Below are positions 1-9,886 of a stretch of DNA of 64,000 bases, piece after piece. Each line of letters begins with the position of its first letter. Position 1 is the stretch's first letter. The notes beneath the pieces are model-generated. The model saw only the letters and a program-made list of their open reading frames with translations. It was not told the DNA's origin and made no database searches. Source of the DNA: Diphasiastrum complanatum (Eukaryota; Streptophyta; Lycopodiopsida; Lycopodiales; Lycopodiaceae); contig CM055095.1 in the NCBI GenBank assembly GCA_029204225.1, forward strand, positions 52,425,836-52,489,835, given 5' to 3'. The position numbers and the translations under genes were made by a program.

Positions 1-1581
1 GTTGGACTGTTTCCGCTGTTCCTATGACCCTTAGAGCAGGGTGATATTTGGTCTGTTATCAGGCTCTAACATTCCTTTCCCCATTTGGAATGTGGTTGCT
101 TCTTGATGACAAACTTTGGGTATAACTGCTGTAGCTTGTATTGATGCTCCCATGTGGCGCCTGACATAATTATCCCTCTCCAGGCTACTTAAAACTTTGG
201 GAGTATGCGATTTCTCCTTTGCCTTCGATCTAGTATGTGCTCAGGTTCATGATTTGGGTATCTCTTTCCTGCAGTGCAACACGGCCTCCAACCAAGCAAT
301 CACTCTCTGTGGCCTGATTTTGCAAGATAGTTGACTAAACGGAAAAGTTAGCTACGTATGTCGCTTTTGTAGAGGCACACACTAGTATGTATTTAACATA
401 CACCGTGAAGGAAGGTATGTTGTTGAGAAATGGAAAAGTATTCGTGCCAAGCTTGAAGGATGTTTGTCGTAAGATACTTTATAATTGCCATGATAGTCCT
501 TGCGCCAGGCACCTTGGTATTGATAAAACCAGTAGAGCTAGAAATTTACGTTGAGAATAGGCCTTTGCAATCCCACATTTTTTGGAGGCAGTGCTAGTTC
601 TTTTAGAAATCCTCTCAGGAGGGCACATGAAGGGGCAGTGGAAGATGAGCATGGGAAGGGCTTTTTTTCAAACCATGAGGAGACAATTTTGTAGCGTTAA
701 AGATCTTCAAGATCAGCCTGATCTTGCTTTTTTTCAGAGTTCATGGAAGCTTGTTTGGAAGCTAAGTTTTTTAAGATGTTCTTTTTGGCTCCCAACATGA
801 AGAAACATGTAAAGGAAAGAAGCTTCATTGATCAATTTGCGGAGAGAGGAATTAATGAACAATTATAGGGAGGCCTAATGGGAAAAAGAAGACCCTTAAT
901 CCTAAAGTTTTATTAATGAAGTCGAGGTGCTCTGAAGGTTTATGACATGTCTGAACTTTGGGCTCCAAATCTACTTCAACCCTTAAACAAAAAAAGGTCC
1001 AACGCTTATGTGCTAGTTCTAACCTTAATTTTTTAGCTTTTATTCAAGTTTTATGGACCGATGGTATGCATCGAATATTTGCAATGAACCAAAGTCAAAA
1101 CTCCCAAATAGCTGCAAAGTCTTTTATCTATCCCAAAGTACAATGGCACAACCCAAAGAGAGGTTGTTGCAAGTCTCCTCTCGATCTTTGTTAGATAGGA
1201 ATGAATGTGAATGGGTCCAAAGGCTCACATATCCAAACTTTCCAATCATAAATTTTACATTTCCCTTCCCTCCTCAAGAAACATTGTCATTGATGGTAAA
1301 TTGTAAGTACTATGTACATAATTGTGTGTGGTGTGAAGAGCTCTACTCTTGAGACTCTACATGATTACGACTTAACTCTTGCTCCACCTATTACATTGAG
1401 GATCCTCCTGTTGTGCCTTCCTTTTATCTCAGCCATTGTCCATTAGGTTATTTTCAATGACCACAAATGACGTCGCCACATGGTTTTTGATACCCCTTTG
1501 ATACCTTTTTTTCTCTTTGCCCAACTAGCTTGTCTACCTCTTTGATCTGGTTGGCTACAAAGTATTTCAATGTATCTTTTA
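1..1581. other. Intergenic or intronic DNA, no assignable gene
   Basis: I read both strands and found no domain, splice-consistent exon chain or element terminus that I can name. The short open frames here (for example 582-800 and 958-1352 on +) have no recognisable motif and look like chance. It could be intron or upstream DNA of the S-acyltransferase gene further right, but nothing in the sequence proves this. Confidence 0.4.
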
Positions 1582-1589
1582 CCTATCTA

Positions 1590-1624
<35 letters not shown>

Positions 1625-1626
1625 AT
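1582..1626. repeat. (ATCT)n microsatellite
   Basis: Roughly eleven uninterrupted tetranucleotide ATCT/CTAT units, ending in a short TA run. A simple sequence repeat, probably length-polymorphic. Confidence 0.95.
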
Positions 1627-2044
1627 ATGTACTCCTCAATTGCATAGGCTATGGCATGCAACTCATTTTGTAAGTTAACAAATCTTATGTGCAAAGTTGA
1701 GCTTTAAGCCTCCAGTCCATAGGAGATCCCGCCTTGCGCTTCAAAGTCTGTTGCATCTGGATAGGATCCTCCACAACGATGTCACTTGCAACTGTATCTA
1801 AGGTATATGGTTTTTGAGGGAACACAATATTGAGAGTGATTTGATTTTTTTTTTTTTTGATTTTTTTGTGGGCAATATGGGTATTAGATTAAAGCTCTAA
1901 TTAATGGCAATACCTTTATATATATTACCGAATGTTTCGGTTACAAGATGGTCTAGTTCAGGTGCATTTGATTCCTACTGGATTTAGGGTTTAGGTCCTT
2001 CAGGATAAAATATTAGAATGGCTTGTCGTGTTACAGGAGGATTT

Positions 2045-2060
2045 GTGTGTGTGTGTGTGT

Positions 2061-2118
<58 letters not shown>
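2045..2118. repeat. Compound (GT)n(CT)n microsatellite
   Basis: About ten GT units switch directly into about 27 CT units, followed by a C-rich pyrimidine stretch to about 2210. The long polypyrimidine/polypurine asymmetry generates several overlapping spurious open frames on both strands that should not be annotated as genes. Confidence 0.97.
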
Positions 2119-2120
<2 letters not shown>

Positions 2121-2439
2121 CACCTCCATCGCCCTCCTCCTCCACCTCCATGGCGCGCAAAACGCTCCCCCACCCCTCCCCGCCCCCTTCCTCCGCCCCA
2201 CCTACTGCCCCCCTGTAAGAGATCCTAACTCCACAATAGGGCAAATACTAACTGAGCCACCCAGCCTTGCCTACTCCCTGATATGGAGCAAGCCCCTCCT
2301 AGCCCAGTGTGAGGCCTGGTAGCATGCATACTGCCAAGTGTCGGCCACGTGGCTCTGTCGTGGCCGACTGCACGTCGGGACCCAACGTGGGGCCCTATCC
2401 TACTGACAGGGTCCCTAGGCTATGTTAGGCCCGCCATCT

Positions 2440-2571
2440 CTATGGACCGTGCCGGGACACACTACTCACGCTGTCTTGCCCTGTTGGTCGTGTACACTGG
2501 GCACGACCCTGACTGTGGTATCTGACCTCCTGTGTTCTCTAGGGTTCGGCACTGGTCACGTGCTCGTAACA
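2440..2571 (-). repeat. Chromovirus LTR fragment, copy A
   Basis: This segment recurs at 3170-3258 and 5877-6008. Read on the minus strand it starts TGTTACGAGCACGTG, directly preceded by a purine-rich tract (plus-strand ctccttcccctt), which is the polypurine tract/3' LTR junction of a reverse-strand LTR element. Sequence just right of the tract, to about 2612, still matches the end of the chromodomain ORF seen beside copy C, then diverges. Hence it is a 3' LTR start, truncated internally. The far LTR edge is not determined; sequence left of 2440 does not match the other copies. Confidence 0.7.
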
Positions 2572-2612
2572 CTCCTTCCCCCTTAAGAACCGTCTTGGTC
2601 CTCTAAGACAAA

Positions 2613-3169
2613 AAAAGCCCTCTCAGCTCTTCCACAACAATTTTCAGACCTTGCTATCTGAGTAGCACCCCTGCTGCTCGAGAAAAAATTCAGATTTGAA
2701 GCCTTGAATCCATCTAAAAACGTGGAATACTTGAAGAGAGCTGCTCGCTGGTCTGTCCTGAGTTTCTAATGCTCCAATTCATCTGATTTGGGGGCTCAGA
2801 TTTGTATACTACATCTGATTTGAATAGCCCCCCTGCCCTCGCTTTTTGATCAGAAGACCTGCCCCCTCTGAGAACCCGAGTTGGAAGTCCCAAAATTATC
2901 TCAAATTCTGAAATTTTCTAGGGCCTCTGCTTACTGATTTCTGGAGGTCCCTGCTCGCTGGTCCAAAGGCTTCCTCTGATGCCAAATTCCAGATGTATGA
3001 GCTCCAATTTGGAGAATAGAGCCTGCAGCCGACTCGCGATGGTCTTCCTAGACCCTACTATCTGAAAATACGCTCCCAGCTCCAAGAAATTTGCTCACAA
3101 AAATCACAGTTAGAACTGATTTTTACAGCAATGGGTCTGCTGCGGTCTTCTCTACACAAACAGAAGCCG
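2613..3169. other. Unassigned sequence between two LTR fragments
   Basis: The stretch contains repeated short phrases such as 'ctgctcgctggtc' (about 2740 and 2950) and 'ctcagatttg', but no open frame with a recognisable domain. It lies between LTR copies A and B and may be decayed internal retrotransposon sequence; I cannot show that. Confidence 0.35.
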
Positions 3170-3258
3170 GGGCACACTACTCACACTGTCTTGCCCTGTT
3201 GGTGGTATCTGACCTCCTGTGTTCTCTAGGGTTCGGCACTGGTCACGTGCTCGTAACA
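3170..3258 (-). repeat. Chromovirus LTR fragment, copy B (internally deleted)
   Basis: This is the same segment as copies A and C, but it lacks about 27 bp between 'ccctgttgg' and 'tggtatctgacc'. Its minus-strand start is again TGTTACGAGCACGTG, followed outward by a C-run (plus strand) instead of the purine tract of the other copies. It is a third, deleted copy within 3.5 kb. Confidence 0.65.
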
Positions 3259-3966
3259 CCCCCCCCCTTTTGAAATTTGGAATGCTGGATACCAAATTTG
3301 GGAAATTAACGTCTTTTATTGGATCTTCATTTTTCTCATGTTGTTTTATATATTGCTCGAGTTCCTATATACATACTGTTGAACAATCGATGCAGTTGTT
3401 TTCCTAAGTAAAGAGTTTGGCTGTGATATACAGCATAGTTCGTCTGTAGCTCCAATATATGAAACTTGGTTTGGTTGTGCATATGCGTCAATAGACGGAC
3501 ATCATTATCACTCAAAAAATCATTAGCATTTTTATCTTTTGTGAATGCCTAAACTTATGCATAATGTATTGGTTAGGCACATATTATTAAGCCAACCCCA
3601 GTCAGGGATGCATATTATGGAATTTTATGATCCACAAATTTTGTTGATTTAAGTGTCGTTAGTAGGCATGGACGACACAGATTTATAATGTTTGATATCT
3701 CATATGAGCATTGTCATAGAAATATGGTAGTTTGGTTCTAAAGTCATGGCGAGCAGTTTAAAGTTTTTATTATAAGAGTTTTCATGAAGGAAGTTACGGA
3801 CGAAAAAATCTATACGACTTTAGATTAGTAGTGCGTGGGACACTTGTACGGACTAGTTTCTTAGCTTACAACAGGTTTGTAGAAATCATATGAAGTATGC
3901 TTTATAAGATTTAGAAGGATATTGCGGGGCTGTTTGGAATTTTCGTAACCTAACCACCTACGAGTT
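3259..3966. other. AT-rich intergenic DNA, nothing recognised
   Basis: No domain-bearing frame, element terminus or RNA gene was seen on either strand. Confidence 0.35.
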
Positions 3967-4080
3967 ACGGTTACGGTTTGAACGATGTGGCATACGACGA
4001 GTTCACATTACAGTTTGAACGGTTGTATTTTTGCGTGCGACAAGTTCACATTACGGTTTGAACGATTGTATTTTTGCGAT
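3967..4080. repeat. Short tandem array, about 43-bp unit
   Basis: The phrase 'ttacggtttgaacga' recurs with small changes near 3970, 4008 and 4051. The last two units share about 36 bases, from 'gttcacatta' through 'gtatttttgcg', at 43-bp spacing. Further 'ttacggttt' words follow to about 4095. It is a diverged tandem duplication without coding content. Confidence 0.7.
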
Positions 4081-4095
4081 TCCTCTTACGGTTTT

Positions 4096-5154
4096 AACGA
4101 GTTTAGATGCCTAACGGACTTTACGATCTCAACGATATTTCTAACGGGTACAACACGTGGCACTGCATTTAATTCCATAAAGATACTCATTACGGTAATT
4201 ACGATAAGTTACTTTTCAGGGTTTATCACACTACACGCTGCAATTAATCGGGTTGGTACTCGTGTGAATACGACGGGACTATCACAAGGGGTACGTGTCC
4301 ATTTTCTACAGCAGTGCATGGGTTATGTTAGCGGTTAATAGGGAAGTTCTAAATTAAAACGATGAGTTACCGTATTCGATGTTACTCTGCACAAGCGCTA
4401 TTGATGTTGCATAAGCACGCTCTTTACTAGCAAGAGTGTTTCGCGACCGGCAGCGATGGCGACTATTAAGAAAAGCTCTCGATTCGTAAAGCGCATGGAG
4501 GTCAAGACAAAAATCATCAAAGATTGTCTGCAGCAGTTGCGGCTAGACCATTTACAGTAGTTTCACAAGCCTCCTTTCTCACCACCTCTCTCACCACTGT
4601 TGCTGCAGTCGTCTCCCCTCCCCCCCGCCGCAGCTCTGCTCATCGCAGGACACATAATAAATGGTATGACAAATCTTGCTCTTCCTTCCAAACCTATTAT
4701 CTGAAACCATAAGGAACCATACTGAATCATGGCACTGTTGTGAATAAGATCATCATAATATATAATATCGGGCCACATGGCACCAAAATGGGGCACAATG
4801 ATGTTCGATGAACATAATGAAAACTATACAATTAAGACTCGTGGAAGTCATGGTAATCAGAATCGTTCGAGTCTTTATTAGTTTGCTGATCCCAGGGGTC
4901 TGCAGATGAATCAGAGGCAGCCACCTGGCTTTGCTGCCTATGCTCGTCCTCCCCCTGCCCCTACCTCTGCCCCTCTCTCCTCCTCTGGCCCCCCGTTGGT
5001 TGCCCCTGCTCCACCCCCTCTGTCTACGCCCGCGTGTCTGTGATCCTACACCCTGGAATGGCCCTACCCACTGTGATGATACCTGGCCAGCAGTTGCCTG
5101 CGATGCTCTACTCGTCTACAAATAAACCCAGCCCCCCCCTAGAACCTTTATGTC
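4096..5154. other. Unassigned, C/T-rich in the right half
   Basis: 4096-4860 shows nothing recognisable. 4900-5150 is strongly C-rich on the plus strand and reads in places as proline/alanine-rich peptide. This low-complexity composition resembles retrotransposon gag linkers but carries no diagnostic motif. Confidence 0.3.
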
Positions 5155-5360
5155 AACCTATAGGCCTACTTGTGGGAATGGCTGGCTCCTTCTCTGTCTC
5201 CACATCAGGGTCCACCAATAGGTCAGCTAGGTCGTCCCCTTGTGCCTCTGCCCCCATCTCCTCCTCCTCAGTATCTCCCTCCTTAGCCCACTCCTCCTTC
5301 TCATTATCAGCCTTGAGCTCCTCTCCACCCTCCGAGACCTCATCATCCCCCTCCTCAGCC
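5155..5360 (-). pseudogene. Acidic low-complexity reading frame remnant
   Basis: On the minus strand one frame stays open for about 68 residues and is very rich in Glu, Asp and Gly (runs such as GDTEEEEMG and ADLLVDPDVE), ending at a stop near 5155. The plus strand gives only Pro/Ser-rich shadow frames. It lies 500 bp from a reverse-strand chromovirus LTR and integrase, so a decayed gag or spacer piece is possible. There is no zinc knuckle or protease motif, and the assignment is tentative. Confidence 0.3.
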
Positions 5361-5876
5361 CTCTCCCGCCCCCTCTATGCTCTCCTCTGCCGCCATAAAG
5401 CCCGTCCGTCAACCTCTACCTGTCTGTAGAACTCTCTGTAGATCTCATCACCCATCCTAAAACTGATTCGTCGGTTTGAACATGGAGAAGCAGGTTCTTT
5501 CCCGATTCAAACACAGTTCGAAAAGGCGATTCGAAAGGTACCATAGAACATTGGTGCCTAAGGAGTAGCAGCTGCCGAGTCCACCAAGCAAGAGTCAGGG
5601 TTCACTTGCAACCACAAACAAACATTGTTGTCAAAGAGATATTTTGCAATTCATTGCCTATTTTGAAAACAATTCAATTCGTCAAAGCATAGCTGGAGCA
5701 TGGAGTAATAATGTGTCTCATCTCGATCATCTGGCCCTCTGTGCTTGTGTGCCTTAGCATACCGCCGTTGGTGTTCACAAACACCAACCGCCTGCACTGC
5801 TTGATGGATAGCCCGTTCCTCTTCTGTGTGTGATACAAGGCCTAGGTGCTCCAATTTTGCTCATAGGTGGACATGG
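5361..5876. other. Unassigned segment beside LTR copy C
   Basis: A minus-strand frame of 67 residues (5651-5854) is open but has no recognisable motif. The segment separates the acidic frame from the LTR fragment; its origin is unclear. Confidence 0.3.
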
Positions 5877-6008
5877 CTATGGACCGTGCCAGGGCACACT
5901 ACTCACACTGTCTTGCCCTGTTGGTCGTGTACGCTGGACACGACTCTGACTCTGGTATCTGACCTCCTGTGTTCCCTAGGGTTCGGCACTGGTCACGTGC
6001 TTGTAACA
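5877..6008 (-). repeat. Chromovirus 3' LTR start, copy C
   Basis: On the minus strand the chromodomain ORF ends at 6020, a purine-rich tract (plus-strand ctccctccctct, 6009-6020) follows, and the LTR then begins TGTTACAAGCACGTG at 6008. This is the canonical order stop codon, polypurine tract, LTR beginning with TG, and it defines the LTR orientation for all three copies. The part homologous to copies A and B runs to 5877; the distal LTR is missing or diverged. Confidence 0.8.
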
Positions 6009-6019
6009 CTCCCTCCCTC

Positions 6020-6810
6020 TTAAGAACCGTCTTGGTCCTCTAAGACAAAATCTGGAAAAATCTTTCGAAGGATGCTGCCTCTTTTCCAGGTGGCATTCTC
6101 AACAGGCCGATCATTCCACTTGACCAAATATTCTCGGTATAGAGTATGACGAGTCTGCGTCTCTCTACTATCAAGAATCTCCTCTGGTTCATGTGGAGGT
6201 TGCTGAGAATCCAATGGGAGAACTAGAACACTGTCCCCTACCAGATTTTCTGATCTGGCTAAGGCTTTTCGTAATTGACTTACATGAAAGACAAGAAAAA
6301 CCTTACTGCTATGTGGGAGTTCTAGTTCATAGGTGACCTCGCCTAGTCTCCTACTGATGGTAAAAGGACCACAATACCTAGGAGACAACTTAGCACACAC
6401 TTTTGATTTGAGGGTTTTAGAGTCAACAGGGACTCTCAAGTAGACTTTCTCACCAGCGGAGAACTGCACATCCCGTCTGTGTGGATCTGCATAATGCATG
6501 GCTCGATCTTGGGACTGCCTAATGCTACGCTTAGCATGTTCTATCATCTGGTTTAGGTCTTCTAAAAAGTTTCTAGCTACTTCAACTTTTTCTTGTTTAA
6601 ACCCTACAGCTGTTGGTGAGCGTGGCTAAAAACCGTACATCAGCATAAATGGGCTGTATCCCGTAGCTGAATGTTTGGTACTGTTGTAAGCAAACTCTAA
6701 TATTGAGAGATACTTCTCCCAATTAGTCTGCTTTTTGCACCTGATTTACTCTTTTTGTTTGACCGTCCGTCTGTGGATGGTCGGTAGTACTCATGGTAAG
6801 TTTAGTATGG
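6020..6810 (-). pseudogene. Ty3-gypsy chromovirus integrase C-terminus with chromodomain
   Basis: Reverse-strand 3' end of a Ty3-gypsy pol. From right to left it reads the integrase core end (MSTTDHPQTDGQTKRVN, normally A/T-DHPQTDGQ-E/T), a frameshift, a segment matching WEKYLSILEFAYNSTKHSAT with an internal stop (plus-strand position about 6627), then an intact 175-residue frame at 6020-6547. That frame holds the integrase C-terminal beta domain (KLSPRYCGPF) and a chromodomain near its end (YLVKWNDRPVENATWK). The chromodomain assigns it to the chromovirus clade, whose integrases use this module in target choice. Everything upstream (gag, protease, RT, RNase H, catalytic integrase residues) is absent, so the copy is dead. 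Confidence 0.88.
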
Positions 6811-6857
6811 AGATCATGGAATACTGCCCTCCAAGAGTACATTTGATCACCTACTTT

Positions 6858-7041
6858 CAGTGAAGTTGCTTGGTATGCTAAATGGAAATTTTTCCAAAGG
6901 AAGAAGAATGCTAAAAGTGGTGAAAGTGATTTCAAGGGTACCAAGAAAAAAGCGAAGTGTAATGACTGTGGTGAAGCTGGGCACTATAGCAGCCAATGTA
7001 TGAAGAGGAAGGCAGATTTGAAAGCTAAAAGAGGGAGTTGA
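6858..7041 (+). pseudogene. Copia-type gag zinc-knuckle fragment
   Basis: A plus-strand frame, opposite to the neighbouring integrase, ends at TGA 7039-7041. It encodes a Lys-rich stretch and a CCHC knuckle CNDCGEAGHYSSQC (C-X2-C-X4-H-X4-C) at about 6958-6999, then a basic tail. Such knuckles bind element RNA in the gag particle. Opposite orientation shows a separate insertion that abuts or interrupts the chromovirus. Only about 60 codons remain. Confidence 0.75.
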
Positions 7042-7190
7042 AATGAGGCAAGAACTCTGTTCTCCATGGCATTAAGGAGATTGTTGGAGCATTGCAATTT
7101 TTAATATCAACCTAGAAGATAGACTCCTTGGATGTAAGAAGGTTCAGTAGATTGTCCTTTGCATAGGGCTTGGATGTTTGTTGATAATAA

Positions 7191-7193
<3 letters not shown>

Positions 7194-7248
<55 letters not shown>
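7194..7248. repeat. (CT)n microsatellite
   Basis: About 27 perfect CT units. It creates Ser-Leu and Arg-Glu shadow frames on the two strands. Confidence 0.97.
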
Positions 7249-7250
<2 letters not shown>

Positions 7251-7924
7251 CATGAATGTATTGTGGTGGAGAGTGAGCTCTCGGTTAATGATTCTTGCAC
7301 GGGTTACTTCATTTGAATGTACTACAACGGATTTTCCCTACATGATTCCAATATCTTTCCCGCTCATGAATTTATTGTGTTGGAGTCTGGAGAGCGTGGC
7401 GCGAGCCTTTACCATTGTTAATGGCCTTTTGTTGTGTTGGTACTTGATGCATTATGGATGGATCATTGTCTACCTGTCTACTGATTAGATAAATATTGCA
7501 TAGTTTTGTGTCCTCCCTTATTCGAACATGATGTTGCCTTAGGGGTGATGCATGTAGTCATGCATGTGTATGGATAGTTTGTATGAGCCTGTATTGGCTT
7601 TGCATGTGTTTATGTGTACGACTTGCATGTATCTATGCTTGCATGTTCGAGGCTTACATCATTCTTTATTTGGTGTGTAACTAAGAAAAACATGTATGGT
7701 ATTTATGATCCTACACTGGATGGTTATTAAAGCATTATGGGAACCTTCCAAGAAGCTACCTGTTGGGGTTGGGTTTTATTTGGTCCCTAGAGTGTGTGCC
7801 ACCGAGAACAGTGAACTTGACTACTCCGTTAAGTCTAAGACTACTCCCTTAATGTATTGAAAAGTATTCATTGGGTCATGTGTCCATAATGTCAAACAAG
7901 ACCTAACACTCGGGAGGAACATAA
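7249..7924. other. Intergenic DNA, nothing recognised
   Basis: Short internal echoes of 'gcatgt' and 'tgcatg' occur near 7550-7650. No gene or element terminus was identified. Confidence 0.35.
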
Positions 7925-7935
7925 TGTGAAGCTTA

Positions 7936-8054
7936 GAAACCCGTTCCGATCCTTTTGGGTCGAAACGTACTGTACGTACTGTACCGTTCGTTTCGGAACG
8001 TACTGGGTCGGAACGTTTATTTTATTTTATTTTATTTTATTTTTTATTTCTAAT

Positions 8055-8090
<36 letters not shown>
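7936..8090. repeat. GTTCCG/GGAACG palindromic cluster, (TTTTA)n and (CT)n tracts
   Basis: 7936-8015 contains repeated GTTCCG, CGTAC and GGAACG words in both orientations, like the motif cluster of the small element at 8528-8652. It is followed by a pentanucleotide TTTAT tract (8016-8048) and 16 CT units (8058-8090). It may be the decayed end of a related small transposon. No termini or target duplication could be paired. Confidence 0.5.
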
Positions 8091-8093
<3 letters not shown>

Positions 8094-8317
8094 CTATATG
8101 GTGTTATATGAAATTGGAAGGAAGGCTTAGGATCCAATTGTAGCTAATGTGTTTTTGTTACGGTAGAAGAAATTCAGAACTATCCTCACAATAAATTTTC
8201 AGTTCGGGTGATTTTAAAATAGAGATAGGTGGGGTGGAACAGGGAATATAGAAATACAAGTGGTTGTAGTGCAATCATTATATGTAATCAGCAATGTAGA
8301 TTGCATACGAGTAGCAG

Positions 8318-8486
8318 GTGCATGCAATAAATCCTGCAAGGGAGATTGTGAATGAGGTGGAACAAATGACTGAGAGGAGAATCTTGGACAGTGTGGATCT
8401 ATCTGTGGGTTCTCCTAGTGGTGGGAGTGAGGAATCACCACTACTCACAGAAGCCTTTATGATGGAAGGAATTTTGCAACCAAGAT
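8318..8486 (+). CDS. Possible upstream exon of the S-acyltransferase gene
   Basis: Directly after an acceptor-like 'gtagcag' (8311-8317) the plus strand is open for 56 codons and begins V-H-A-I-N-P-A. Plant DHHC S-acyltransferases have an exon that starts with the residues C-T-A-I-N-P-A-D-P-G just after the second membrane segment, so the phase and the AINPA word fit. Against it, the conserved DPG is replaced by R-E-I, no good donor site was chosen, and the following exons with the cysteine-rich DHHC domain were not found. The true right end is unknown. It may be a decayed exon or chance. Confidence 0.3.
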
Positions 8487-8527
8487 AACCCGTAGAAGTA
8501 TAATGCATAGAACTGCGAGAGGACGCT

Positions 8528-8652
8528 TAGTTGCCCGTTCTGTCTATTAACTCTCAGGATATGGTTTTTTTTTCTTTGTAAAACAAAACGTAGGAGTCCC
8601 GTTCCGGAGCGGAACGCGTTCCAGAATGCGTTCCGTTCTGGAACGGCAACTA
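8528..8652. mobile_element. Small hAT-like element with GGAACG subterminal motifs
   Basis: The ends are an exact 8-bp inverted repeat, TAGTTGCC at 8528 and GGCAACTA ending at 8652. Inside the right half are dense GTTCCG/CGGAAC words, including the perfect palindrome GGAACGCGTTCC (about 8611-8622). A flanking duplication is imperfect at best (aggacgct against agggtgca, 5 of 8, with two of the three differences transitions). The TAGTTGC terminus is shared with the CATAGTTGC elements at 14.5-17 kb. It is non-autonomous, with no transposase. Confidence 0.5.
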
Positions 8653-8659
8653 GGGTGCA

Positions 8660-9757
8660 AAGAGTCAAGGAGGAAGCAATAGGAATATAATAGAATAGAG
8701 GTTCAAGTTCTTCTAATGTACTTATGGATTGTTCCTGTGATTTTCTTGTGGCAGAACTTAGAAGTATCATTGTGCCTTGAATACTTTGTGGATCTGCATT
8801 TTGATATTTTTTTTGCCCACAAATTGTGCCAACTTGATGACATGACCTCTAGTCATTTAATATTTATGAAACGGAGACACAATGCAAAACACAGTCATTG
8901 CATGCCCATGCCCATGAAAGTTATTGTCTAATTTAAATTCAGTGAAGTCTCTAATTTTATGAGCTCGATTAATCATGGTCACAAGAATCGTGATTTGGAT
9001 TCAGCATTCTGAATCGAATTGAATTGGTTCTAATTTTAAATCAGGTCTTTGATAGGTTATCTTATTGGTAAAGGCTTCTAATTCCAAAAATGTCACTGAG
9101 TGACACAGCGAAAAGAATTGCTGAGATTCTTTGTAATTATTGGCTACAGAAGTGATTTAAATCTTCTGACATGCGGTTAGAATATTCCCAATTCATTGGC
9201 AATTAGAATTTGAATGTAGTTTTCACTTTTAATTTCAAAATCTGAATGTGCAGGACCTATAACCAGGTACTTTAACCCAAGGTAGATGACAAGCCGTAAA
9301 TTAGTGGAGGGACAATACCTGATTTTTAAAGCTATATGGCAGTAACTAATGGAAATCATCTTTTGTTTCATCATGTGGCTATTTGTGTATATACACTTGC
9401 ATGTGTATTGTGTGAACTTCACATCTGTATGGATACATATGCCCTTGAGCATGTATATATGTGGGAGATTGGTGTCGTATGTATGTTTGTCTTTGTGTGG
9501 GCAGGCACGGAGGTAGCTGGACGAGAGCTTAGTATTTGTATGATTGATTTTTTTTTCTCCTTCAAAACACTCTACTTATGCATCCTTAAGTTTAGTACGT
9601 TAAAATTGACAATATATCTCGCATATCTATTTCATAAAAAGAGAAATTTTATTGACTATGGATGTGGAAGGTTTCAAATTATTATTCAGAGTGCCCAGCA
9701 TAGTGGGTTTTTGCATCACTTGAACTTATTCGTTTTGCGGCTTGATTGTTCATACAG
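8660..9757. other. Probable intron or 5' flank of the S-acyltransferase gene
   Basis: I searched this stretch on the plus strand for the cysteine-rich domain expected between the AINPA exon and the LLLEWG exon (paired C-X2-C motifs, DHHC, NNCVG) and found none. There is a cluster of AATCG words near 8980-9020. Long open frames here (for example 9336-9878) run across the splice acceptor at 9757 and are not the coding frame on the intron side. Confidence 0.45.
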
Positions 9758-9886
9758 CTTCTTTTGGAGTGGGGTGTTGGCATTGGTGTGCTTGTTCATA
9801 GTTTTGTCGACAAGAAAGCCATGGATCACCAAATTGTGGAAAAGCTTGGGAACAGTTTTTCCCGTGTGCCGTTCATAACAGTTGTG
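9758..9886 (+). CDS. S-acyltransferase exon: third membrane segment
   Basis: 43 codons between acceptor 'catacag' (9751-9757) and donor 'gtactc' (9887). It encodes LLLEWGVGIGVLVHSFVDKK, then the V-E-K-L-G-N-S-F-S-R-V-P-F word that follows the third membrane helix in plant DHHC enzymes. Both ends are phase 0. Confidence 0.8.

Noticed and set aside
2018-2322. Overlapping Ser-Leu and Arg-Glu rich open frames
   Set aside because: They are generated entirely by the GT/CT microsatellite, occur in several frames and both strands, and carry no domain.
3985-4338. 117-codon plus-strand frame
   Set aside because: It overlies the 43-bp tandem array; no motif, no plausible context.
9336-9878. 180-codon plus-strand frame overlapping an exon
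   Set aside because: It crosses the splice acceptor at 9757 in a frame different from the family-matching exon; the upstream part is intronic.
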